Source: Brienomyrus brachyistius (lineage: Eukaryota > Chordata > Actinopteri > Osteoglossiformes > Mormyridae). From it: a DNA stretch of 64,000 bases. Location: the NCBI RefSeq assembly GCF_023856365.1, contig NC_064536.1, positions 35,890,776 through 35,954,775 of the forward strand, written 5' to 3'. The notes beneath the pieces are model-generated. The model saw only the letters and a program-made list of their open reading frames with translations. It was not told the DNA's origin and ran no database searches. The position numbers were made by a program, and so were the translations under genes. Below are positions 35,001-42,090 of the stretch, one piece after another (position 1 is the stretch's first letter; each line of letters starts with the position of its first letter).

Positions 35001-38000
35001 AGTAACATGGAGCGACGTGTGAGGCATACCAGTCAGACAAGGTGTCGCAGGGATATGAGTGGGGCATACCATTCAGGCATGACATTAGGGGGAGACAGGT
35101 GGGGTGTACCATTCAGACTGGACGTTCGGGGGAAAAGGGTGGGCATACCACTGTGACAGGAAACCAGAACCAGGCAGTTAGAACATGAATATATTAGATT
35201 CAGGATGAGAGACTGACCTTGTCTGATTCTTCCCATCACAGGCCACATCAATACCCTGAAAGACGGGCAGATTCAGGCGCTGGCAGCAAAGGATGTGTGA
35301 GGATGCTGAGTGTGAGATCTGGCGGGTTCTTACCTGCAGCTGACTGGCCGTTCCATTCCTGCAGGCCATCTTCCTGCAGGGTCGGAGATACATACGTAAG
35401 TGTCACACCGCTCAGCATGTGATAAGAGACACACAGAAACACTGCCTTCTGACACACTCAGCCTGTTCCTGTAGTGCTGCCTTTAATGGGCAGGGTCCTA
35501 CCTCTGAGTCGAAGGTCCATAGCTGGCTGTGACACTGCCTGTCCAGATTTCTGATGAGCTACTTGTTGTGGAGAACAAACCGTCAGTGTAGGTATGTGCT
35601 GAGTCAGTGGCCTTGGGTTCGTCGTGACTGGGGCTCATGCAGGGGACACTGGCAAATAGCTCGGACAACTGTGGGGGGGGGGGGGGGCACCAGTGAGTCA
35701 CACTCACTAAACTAAATACATACACACAAATGCATACAGAACATAAACGGTCAGAGAAGTACACAGATACACACAGACACTCACAAAGTCACAAAAGGAG
35801 CCCAGAAAATTCGTACCCAGCTGCTGATCTCTGACTCATTGATTTTGCCATTAGAGGTATTCACAGCCACAGGCATCCAGTAGTATGCCCCTGTAGGACA
35901 GACACACTTATTAGCTATGTGAAGCACAACATTACCCACCCTGCTGTTCACTAATATAAAAAGCACATATTTCGTATTCATTTCTTTTAAAGCAGTGATT
36001 TAATGGACATAAACTTTAATAAAAGTTTTACTTGATTTGATGTACACTGTATAATTTACTTTTTGAGTACTGTAAGTCAAGTGCTTCATGTAATATTGAA
36101 AGGGAAGCTGAGGGTAAGGCTGACGTTCCCAGCATACTTACTGTCATCAGCGCAGAACTGGGAGAAGTTACACTGGACGGGCTGAAGCACTGAAACACAG
36201 ACAGGCACTGCCTGAGTTCGCTTAGAGTGACACGGGACCATAGGGAGACACGTCAGAGTCACACAGAGTCACATAGGGACACAGCAACTGAGTCTACTTA
36301 GAGTGACAGGGGACCACAAGGAGACACCTCAGAGTCACACAGAGTCACATAGGGACACAGCGACTGAGTCTGCTTAGAGTGACAGGGGACCACAGGGAGA
36401 CACGTCAGAGTCACTCAGAGTCACATAAGGACACAGCGACTGAGTCCGCTTAGAGTGACAGGGGACCACAGGGAGACACGTCAGTGTCACTCAGAGTCAC
36501 ATAGGGACACAGCGACTGAGTCCGCTTAGAGTGACAGGGGTCCACAAGGAGACATGTCAGAGTCACTCAGAGTCACATAAGGACACAGCGACTGAGTCCG
36601 CTTAGAGTGACAGGGGACCATAGGGAGACACGTCAGAGTCACACAGAATCACAAGTCCAGAATCACACTTTCTCTTGTAAGGAAATCTGTGCATATCAAT
36701 TTTAAAGGCCCCATGTACTTATAGCTTTATTTTTTAGCTTTTAAATTTAATTAGGCTTCCTTTCACATTTTTACAGAGATTATAAGCTGACAGTGGGTAA
36801 AGAATTAATGTCAGCTAAGGGGTAAGAACTTTCCAGAGATTATGCTTTACTGGGGGTCTCGTGTATCCATACCTGAGCTGTAGGATGCATTGATGTTCAG
36901 GTCCAGCCGATTCTTATATGCATCCAGTTGCTCCAGCACCTCATTGCTGGCACCTGAGGAAGGCAAAGAGGACGACAATCATGTCATTTTTCTCTCTTGC
37001 TTTGCACAGGTAGTCAAGCTAGAGTACAGTGCATGAGGAGCAGAAAGCTTTGACTTACTACTGTTTGCAGGCCCAGTGGGGGGGATGGGAATGATGGGGG
37101 CAGAGTTTGTGGTTGTGGCTGCAGCTGTACTGTGATTGGATGATGGCACAGGGGTGGGCGTGACAGTTGGATCTGGACTGTTAGATTCACTGGTGGGCAA
37201 AGGTTCTGGAAATTTCAGTAAACAGGAGACAAGCTATGAATGAAGAAGCTGATAGGTCACGTTGACGTCCAGCTCCTTCGGAATCATGTAAGCCAAGCCC
37301 CTAAAACCACACACATATCAGTGCAGGGGCTGAGGTATGATACGTCTGTGTGTAGAACATCACTCGGCTATATCTACTTAAGCAGCAAAGCCTAGTGGGG
37401 GCAGCATTGTGTATCCAAAGACCGAGGGGAAGAGCCTGGGAGAAGGTCTGCTGCCTCAAGCATCAAGCCAAAGCAAAATGCACGAGCTGAGCAAGAAGCA
37501 AGGGAAAGTTTTGGAGAAAGAAGGCCCAACAGACAGCGAGGAGCACAGGAAAGCGAGCGCCGAGGCAAGGTCTGGGAGGACCTTCCAGAACATTCTGGGT
37601 TTTCAATTTAGTCACTCATTCAATGCGAACAGGAGCACAAACTTTGATGTCACAGATGTATTATTTCTGGAATGTCTCCCAGGGGAGGTGAAGCCAACCA
37701 TTTGCTAACCCGGGGCTGCGATTATTCTGACTGGGTTTTAATTTGCCTCTTTACCTGCTTACAGTATGTCAGTCAGAAGTTGTATTATTCCCATTAGATG
37801 TGAGATGCTAAGCAAATCTGCCCTGCTCCCCCAGTACCCTAAGAGTCACAAAATGCACAGTACTTACCTTCTCGCTTTGCTCGTCTCCGACCTGAAGAAC
37901 AAAACACGGCACATAAAGAGTAGCCAGTTCAGATCTGGGACTCTCACATATTGACATCTCAGGGTTATCGCCGTGCTTCCGGTAACATGCACTGCCTCGG

Positions 38001-40267
38001 GATTTTACTGTTCGGTCTCTGACCGTGAAGTCATGTAATTAGTAAATTAATTGATTTACGCATTCCATCTACCTGTAAAGTGTTCTAAATAGTTCCAAAT
38101 ATTCGCATGGCTATTTTTAGTATCAGCCATGCAATATTTTCTTTGTTAAGAAGGAAGTTATGAGTCATTCTTGTTGAAATGGGAGAACTGGCATTTCCTG
38201 TTTGGGGAAAGTCTAGTGCGTATATCAGCGTAAGCTGCTGACTAACGCCTACTCTCTTTCAGCTATTCACACAATAGCTGCTATTTTTCAGTGAAGGGCC
38301 GGTCCAATCACACTTCACCCAGCAGGCATCCCCGGCACAGGAGCCTGTTCACCATGGTAACGGAGCCCAGCCACTCACCACAGGGCAGTGAGTTGTCCCG
38401 GATCTTTGCTGTGCCCGCCACAGCCCACTTGCGTGAGTCCCAGCTCACCACTTCGCCATCCTCACAGAAGCTGTGCTCTGCCATGTCCTTCCACATGCGA
38501 AAGAGGTACAATTCCACCTGGCCCACCACCCTCTGAGAGTCACGCTCCCCCTTGCAGCCCAGCAGCAGCTCCCCACTGGGGGGAATGGCCTGAGAAGTGA
38601 CGGTGCACTTGTCGGCCCAATCATCCACCTCCAGGAGTAAGGTATGACCATCACGCCGGAGGCAGATGTGGTGCCAGAGGTGGGATTTCAGGGACACCGG
38701 GAAGTGGTGCTTTACCCCCAGCAACCACACTTCCAGGCCGCGTCCATCGCCCCGCAGTGCTAGGTCATAAAGCGGGCTGTCTGGGGAACTATAGGTAAAG
38801 GCTGTCCATGGGCCAGGGGAGAGAACTCGCACCTCCATGCATATGGTCACCTGGACGAGCACCGGAACCTGCTCCAGCGAGGTCCAGTAGTCGCCACAAC
38901 CCTGCAAGAACTCAGCCTTGGACTCAGCCATGAAGTAGCAATTTGCTGGAGGGAAGACATACAATACAAGATGAGCCAGCTTAGTGTGAAGTGAATGAGG
39001 TGATTGGGAGTTCTGGGACATGGTAATTTGATTGGTTACGCATTATCGATATTATTTAAGAGCCTGTGGGTAAATCACGTTATTATCCAGCCTGCTTTGT
39101 GTATCCTTGCTACTCCTCTGCTTTAGCTGTCGCCATGGCAACTCTAAACAAACCCAGGGTCTTAGCCCTCTGGCCACTCCAGTGACGTGTGCAGAGCCTC
39201 CACATAATCTCACAAGCCTCTTCCGCATCTTTAAAATGTATCGTGTGACCTCTGAAGAATGTTTCCTTACATCATGTAACCTAGGATATGGCTTGACATC
39301 ATCAAGTCAAACATTCACCTTGAAATAGTAAACAATCATACTTCAAGTAGCTTTTACAAGGTCGAGCTTCTATACATTATAATGCCCTGCATTCTGGAAT
39401 TCTTGCAATGTCTGCCATTACTGACTGTACTTTTGCCACCAGGGGTGGTAATATGGCATCTCATTCCTGGGATATAATGCTACCCCTGGCTCTATGGGTC
39501 CAGAGTTGCTACATTCTCTTCACAACTGTGCTAGTGTCCTCTTGGTATTGTAACACGCTAGGGTCAAATGCAAGTACCCAAGAGACATAGAGACACCTTA
39601 GTGTCAAAGTCAACTGGCCTAAAGACACCATGACAACCTAGGGTCAAAAGCAAGTACCATAGAGACATAGAGACACCCTAGTGTCAAAGTCAACTGCCCT
39701 AAAGACACCATGACAACCTAGGGTCAAAGGCAAGTACCCTAGAGACATAGAGACACCCTACTGTCAAAGTCAACTGCCCTAAAGACACCATGACAACCTA
39801 GGGTCAAAGGCAAGTACCCTAGAGACATAGAAACCCCCATAGTGTCAAAGTCAACTGGCCAAAAGACACCATGACAACCTAGGGTCAAAGGCAAGTACCC
39901 TAGAGACATAGAGACACCCTAGTGTCAAAGTCAACTGGCCTAAAGACACCATGACAACCTGGGGTCAAAGGCAAGTACCCTAGAGACATAGAGACACCCT
40001 AGTGTCAAAGTCAACTGGCCTAAAGACACCATGACAACCTAGGGTCAAAGGCAAGTACCCTAGAGACTACTACCCCCAATCACTTCTTTCCCAGTTGTGT
40101 ACAGTAAGTGAACTGTGTTTCTGCATGTGTGTATAATGATCCTTGTCAAAATGCTATCTTATTTCTGTACCTGTTTGGAGGTGAAAAAGGAGGAGCCAGA
40201 TACAGAGCAGGCCGATAAGAGTGAGGCTTCCAGGGGTCTGTAGGCAGTCTGTGCTCCTGCACGGCAT
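23042..40267 (-). CDS. adgrg2: Adhesion G-protein-coupled receptor G2-like (whole coding span, 33 exons)
   Basis: A receptor of the adhesion GPCR family, group VIII (ADGRG2/G4/G6). Coding exons in transcript order: 40267-40171, 38945-38379, 37891-37868, 37205-37059, 36953-36873, 36189-36142, 35890-35817, 35668-35502, 35373-35334, 35255-35218, 34897-34767, 34329-34231, 33818-33765, 33676-33609, 32518-32466, 32384-32342, 32219-32185, 32086-31959, 31883-31763, 31474-31438, 31322-30968, 30891-30678, 30313-30136, 30034-29879, 29791-29669, 29575-29530, 29261-29158, 28256-28132, 26470-26199, 26053-25954, 24047-23764, 23628-23527 and 23211-23042. Every junction has AG/GT borders and compatible phase, giving 4,281 nt and 1,426 aa. 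The helices, and [11 protein letters not shown] after TM7, fit ADGRG2 (HE6/GPR64) best; ADGRG4 is the main alternative. In mammals ADGRG2 acts in the efferent ducts. A noncoding 5' exon is likely, because the start exon has an acceptor just before the ATG. Confidence 0.85.
24753..25105. mobile_element. Tc1/mariner-type MITE in adgrg2 intron 30
   Basis: A 353-bp element with perfect 28-bp terminal inverted repeats (starting CACTGAACAAAAATATAAAC) and TA dinucleotides on both sides. Near-identical ends suggest a fairly young insertion. It has no coding capacity. Confidence 0.87.
25340..25431 (+). mobile_element. SINE 3'-end fragment
   Basis: Plus-strand copy of the same SINE tail (CCTGCCTCGTGCCCATTG ... 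AGTAGGATAAGCGATTTGG, ATGG repeats), in adgrg2 intron 30. Confidence 0.72.
25954..28256 (-). CDS. adgrg2: adgrg2 exons 28-30: transmembrane helices 1-4
   Basis: Exon 28256-28132 carries the rest of the tethered agonist and TM1 ([20 protein letters not shown]). Exon 26470-26199 carries [16 protein letters not shown]2, TM3 ([20 protein letters not shown]) and the start of TM4. Exon 26053-25954 carries the rest of TM4 and loop 2, with [18 protein letters not shown]. The first intron holds a Tc1-like element. Confidence 0.93.
26593..28084. mobile_element. Degenerate Tc1/mariner-like transposon in adgrg2 intron 28
   Basis: Inverted ends ACTGTGTGCAGAATTATTAG and the reverse complement at 28061-28083 lie next to TA on both sides (26591-26592, 28085-28086). 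Inside are plus-strand remnants of a transposase: QDNVPPYA near 27497 and [16 protein letters not shown] near 27548, the DDE-type 'NPIENLW' motif. A second, inner pair of GTGCAGAATTATTA sequences lies near 26782 and 27890. Many stops make it inactive. Confidence 0.82.
28443..28838 (+). mobile_element. Truncated Tc1-like transposon in adgrg2 intron 27
   Basis: It begins with a terminal-repeat-like CAGCTCTGGGAAAAATTGAG and runs into transposase helix-turn-helix sequence [16 protein letters not shown], then KARKKPFI near 28830. It stops abruptly where SINE sequence and a TA tract follow. Confidence 0.75.
28852..28971 (-). mobile_element. SINE 3'-end fragment beside a (TA)n tract
   Basis: This is the same family as 32634-32962, with nearly identical bases for the last ~120 nt and the CATC/ATGG tail at 28852. 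The 5' part is missing and replaced by the TA tract. Confidence 0.75.
28973..29048 (+). repeat. (TA)n microsatellite in adgrg2 intron 27
   Basis: About 75 bp of TA, directly following a SINE fragment. Confidence 0.95.
29158..30891 (-). CDS. adgrg2: adgrg2 exons 22-27: GAIN domain and GPS
   Basis: Exons 30891-30678, 30313-30136, 30034-29879, 29791-29669, 29575-29530 and 29261-29158 encode the autoproteolysis-inducing GAIN domain, about residues 803-1076. Landmarks are [58 protein letters not shown], the GPS core NVSCVFWDF then GGWNTAGCS, and [13 protein letters not shown]. Cleavage is expected at HL|T, making the tethered agonist TSFAVLLDISRGG. Both GPS cysteine pairs and tryptophans are present, so the site looks functional. 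Confidence 0.9.
29386..29470 (-). mobile_element. SINE/LINE tail fragment in adgrg2 intron 26
   Basis: On the minus strand it reads GTAGCACTTTGACATTGCTA, then an AAATACAAATAAAATG end and an ATT run. This 'AAATAAAAT(ATT)n' ending is typical of L2-related tails in fish. Confidence 0.5.
30968..31322 (-). CDS. adgrg2: adgrg2 exon 21: second mucin-like segment
   Basis: A 355-nt exon encoding [12 protein letters not shown] followed by about 95 residues dominated by T, S, P and N, with many N-x-T sequons and runs such as TTTTTSTG. It is a likely heavily glycosylated stalk before the GAIN domain. Borders are GCCAG|GATGG and CACAG|GTAACC. Confidence 0.78.
31438..31474 (-). CDS. adgrg2: adgrg2 exon 20: predicted 37-nt microexon
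   Basis: g2 ends in phase 2 and the next clear exon starts in phase 0, so a 3n+1 exon is needed between them. The only candidate I found is CACTAG|CTTTGC...CAGAG|GTAAGT, with a perfect donor and 1 + 36 nt, encoding [12 protein letters not shown]. Without it, a weaker alternative g2 donor (TCA|GTACTG) would be required. Confidence 0.45.
31544..31716 (-). mobile_element. tRNA-derived SINE in adgrg2 intron 19
   Basis: On the minus strand it has an A box TGGCTCAGTGGGCTAAGCC and a B box GGTTGCTGGTTCAAACCC about 30 nt apart, and ends in a TTA/ATT trinucleotide run. This is the classical polymerase III SINE layout. Confidence 0.78.
31763..33818 (-). CDS. adgrg2: adgrg2 exons 13-19: cysteine-rich module, copy 2 (exons a2-g2)
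   Basis: Seven exons (a2 33818-33765, b2 33676-33609, c2 32518-32466, d2 32384-32342, e2 32219-32185, f2 32086-31959, g2 31883-31763) repeat the layout of copy 1. Marks: [10 protein letters not shown] (a2), [13 protein letters not shown] with MADLQNT (b2), [17 protein letters not shown] (c2), [14 protein letters not shown] (d2), [10 protein letters not shown] (e2), [20 protein letters not shown] (f2), [18 protein letters not shown] (g2). Matching residues with copy 1 include FC-x-D, YY-x-x-V-x-x-N-x-T, PC, SQL-x-Q, P-x-DTC and SQ-x-C. c2 lacks the Ser/Thr extension of c1. The g2 donor (CCTG|GTCAGT) is weak. Confidence 0.72.
32634..32962 (-). mobile_element. tRNA-derived SINE, near full length, in adgrg2 intron 15
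   Basis: Read on the minus strand it starts GGCATGGTGGTGCAGTGGTT (A-box-like), has a GACCCGGGT B-box-like stretch and a long body. It ends CGACCCAGTAGGATAAGCGA and then an ATGG tandem tail. It lies in the intron between c2 and b2 (32519-33608). Two shorter copies of the tail occur at 25340-25431 and 28852-28971. Confidence 0.75.
34231..36189 (-). CDS. adgrg2: adgrg2 exons 6-12: cysteine-rich module, copy 1 (exons a1-g1)
   Basis: Seven exons (a1 36189-36142, b1 35890-35817, c1 35668-35502, d1 35373-35334, e1 35255-35218, f1 34897-34767, g1 34329-34231) encode about 199 residues. Marks in order: [11 protein letters not shown] (a1), [14 protein letters not shown] and ESEISSW (b1), [10 protein letters not shown] followed by a Ser/Thr-rich extension (c1), [11 protein letters not shown] (d1), [11 protein letters not shown] (e1), [20 protein letters not shown] (f1), SFSKAVESV and DSQLCS (g1). 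Splice phases are identical to the second copy, exon for exon. I cannot assign a named domain. HormR- or SEA-like regions lie at this position in relatives, but I see no convincing match. Confidence 0.72.
36211..36652 (+). repeat. 76-bp minisatellite, about 5.8 copies (adgrg2 intron 5)
   Basis: CTTAGAGTGACA recurs at 36221, 36297, 36373, 36449, 36525 and 36601, an exact 76-bp period with few changes. Confidence 0.95.
36873..36953 (-). CDS. adgrg2: adgrg2 exon 5: linker
   Basis: An 81-nt exon encoding [20 protein letters not shown] and an N-glycosylation sequon NAS. Borders are CCTCAG|GTGCC and CTCAG|GTATGG, in phase with both neighbours. I recognise no domain. Confidence 0.65.
37059..37205 (-). 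CDS. adgrg2: adgrg2 exon 4: first mucin-like segment
   Basis: It encodes about 49 residues made mostly of S, T, P and A, including [20 protein letters not shown] and [10 protein letters not shown]. This is a likely O-glycosylated spacer. Borders are TTCCAG|AACCT and CAGTA|GTAAGT. Confidence 0.75.
37868..37891 (-). CDS. adgrg2: adgrg2 exon 3: 24-nt microexon with furin-type site
   Basis: This tiny exon, CTTCAG|GT...GAAG|GTAAGT, keeps phase 1 on both sides and encodes [12 protein letters not shown] fits the proprotein-convertase consensus R-x-K/R-R, so the ectodomain may be cut between the pentraxin domain and the rest. The exon is short, so the call rests on splice signals, frame and sense of the motif. 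Confidence 0.6.
38379..38945 (-). CDS. adgrg2: adgrg2 exon 2: pentraxin-like (LNS/PTX) domain
   Basis: A single 567-nt exon encodes about 189 residues with the concanavalin-like pentraxin pattern. Visible marks are [30 protein letters not shown], a central [19 protein letters not shown] (the usual W-H-x-C core), GELLLGC, then a V-x-LYLFRMW segment near the end. As I remember the families, ADGRG4 and ADGRG6 carry such a domain whereas human ADGRG2 does not. The acceptor is CTCCAG|CAAATT and the donor TGTG|GTGAGT. Confidence 0.82.
39558..40068 (+). repeat. 80-bp minisatellite, about 6.4 copies (adgrg2 intron 1)
   Basis: CTAGGGTCAAA recurs every 80 bp from 39558. Units read ...GCAAGTACCCTAGAGACATA, GTGTCAAAGTCAACTGGCCT and AAAGACACCATGACAA. 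Confidence 0.95.
40171..40267 (-). CDS. adgrg2: adgrg2 exon 1: signal peptide
   Basis: The ATG at 40267-40265 opens a 32-residue leader with core [17 protein letters not shown]. The donor AACAG|GTACAG leaves phase 1, which fits the pentraxin exon exactly and gives ...QT-A-NCYF. An acceptor (TTCCAG) sits four bases before the ATG, so the 5' UTR begins in an unseen upstream exon. Confidence 0.7.
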
Positions 40268-40670
40268 CCTTCTGGAAGATAGGAACAGATTAAATGTGTC
40301 TGTGTTTGGAAGACAGGAACAGACGGAGTGTGTCTGTGTTTGGAAGTCAGAAACAGACTGAGTGTGTCTGGAAGACATGAACAGACTGAGTGTGTCTGTT
40401 TGGATGAAGCTTTCCTATTATATCTCAGCCTAGCTTTAGTTTTGTAAATCTGACACACAGAGCTGCTTACAAAGGGTCCTTCTCCATTCACTTTGCCCTT
40501 TAACTCTCACTTGAACAGAGACTGTCAGGTTTTCCACCATTTTCAGCCTGGCAGCACAGGTGTGATGGGAGATTTTACAGATTGGCCAGTTAAAACCTGT
40601 CACCCATCTGTAGGTTTTCCCAGCTTAAGTATCTTTAGAATGAAATAACCTTCAGAAGCCAGTTTGAGCT

Positions 40671-40743
40671 ATTAGTTAAGTTCTCCCCAAATGAGCTTGA
40701 TGAGCCAAATGGCCTCCTCTTGTATGTAAACTTCTTTATGTTC
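40671..40743 (+). mobile_element. CR1-like LINE 3'-end fragment
   Basis: Its sequence TTCTCCCCAAATGAGCTTGA and the following ATGGCC...TTATGTTC match the 3' end of the CR1 at 20450-20516 with a few changes. It is a 5'-truncated copy upstream of adgrg2. Confidence 0.75.
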
Positions 40744-41045
40744 AGCACCAAAGCTGCCTGTGCTCAGCATGGTGATGATGGTACGGGCCAGTGTGAGATC
40801 AATCAGACATTCAGTGAGATGTTACCTGGTATCCCATCAAAGAGCACAGCCATCAGCCTATTCTAGTGCCCTTGATGAAAGCGGACCTTGCTGATTTTAA
40901 GCTGAATGCCCAGCCCAGGATTTCAATGTGTGACTTTGTGTTTTTATGGGCTCTGTGTGAAACCTGTACTGGTACATACCACACTGAGTCTAACCCTGTT
41001 ACTGCGCAGCATTAGTTGGCAGATCCTGCCCCAGCAAGGCCCCCA

Positions 41046-41195
41046 CAATGCTATATTCCAGTGCGGAATATATGACAGCCATAGTGTATATATGTATATA
41101 CATATGTATATGTATATATATATACATACACACACACACACACACTATGGCTGTCATATTTAGATGTGTGTCTTCCGCACTGGAATATAGCATTG
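41046..41195. repeat. Fold-back element with TA/CA core upstream of adgrg2
   Basis: The left arm CAATGCTATATTCCAGTGCG (from 41046) and its inverse ending at 41195 are perfect over 22 bp. A second inverted match, TATGACAGCCATAGTG against CACTATGGCTGTCATA, lies inside. The loop is (TA)n/(CA)n. It could be a small fold-back transposon. Confidence 0.75.
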
Positions 41196-41965
41196 TATAT
41201 ATATATATATATATGTAAACCCGTTGGGCTGAGCTGGGCAACTGAGAACTTAAACTTCACATTACTTTAGTAATCATTTTGAAATGATACATCTATTTGC
41301 AAGAAGTGTCTCGTTCATTTTAGATGATTATTACCTGTCTGTCTCTTGGCATGAGTCAACATTGCAAAAGCCTGTTCGTTTCAGGAACTTAGAAAAAAAT
41401 AAAAAAAACAATGGCTATTAAATGTTTTTTAAAGGATCACTGAGAGGTTTATTATAATGATGTGCTGTGGACGCTCTTACCTTTGTGCGCCAGTACATCC
41501 TAGCGGAGGGGAAATCGCTGAGGCTCTTCCAGCCCTGCATGACATGAGTGCCCCATTTGTATCGTGACCCACCAGGGCAATCAGAAGAAGCCAACTACTT
41601 GTGTCCGACAGCCGAAAAACAGTGTGTCCGATAGCTGTTCAGATCCCGACAAAAGTGAACGGGGCACACAAGCACTACGTGTGGAAACGGAGTTTCAAAT
41701 TACAAAGAGTAGCAATGTGCTCCAGGCAAAGGGAACCTTAGTGCCAGACACTCCCACCATTGCAGCCTGTTCAGAAAGGCAGGGCGATGACACGCCACGT
41801 CAGTCACGCCAGTCTAGCATGCTGCTCCCAGAAGACCTTTTCACAATCAGCAACACGTCGATGGTACCTCATAATGAAAATACAGCTTCCCAGCCAAATT
41901 CAATGGTTGTTTATTTACAGTGTGTATTTGCTATTAAAATCCAGTGTTATCCATATTTAAAATAA

Positions 41966-42090
41966 CTGTTAATCACGTTTTTTAACTTGTTAATCACTGT
42001 TAATCACGTTTTTTAATGTGTTAATCACTGTTAATCATGATTTTTAACGTGTTAATCACTGTTAGTCACGTTTTTTAATCGTGGCTCACG
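41966..42090 (+). repeat. ~32-bp tandem repeat, about 4 copies
   Basis: The unit TTAATCACGTTTTTTAACGT-GTTAATCACTG is repeated with small changes. Confidence 0.85.

Noticed and set aside
36211..36652. CRISPR-like or coding repeat
   Set aside because: An exact 76-bp head-to-tail array with no spacers and no open frame in the adgrg2 direction.
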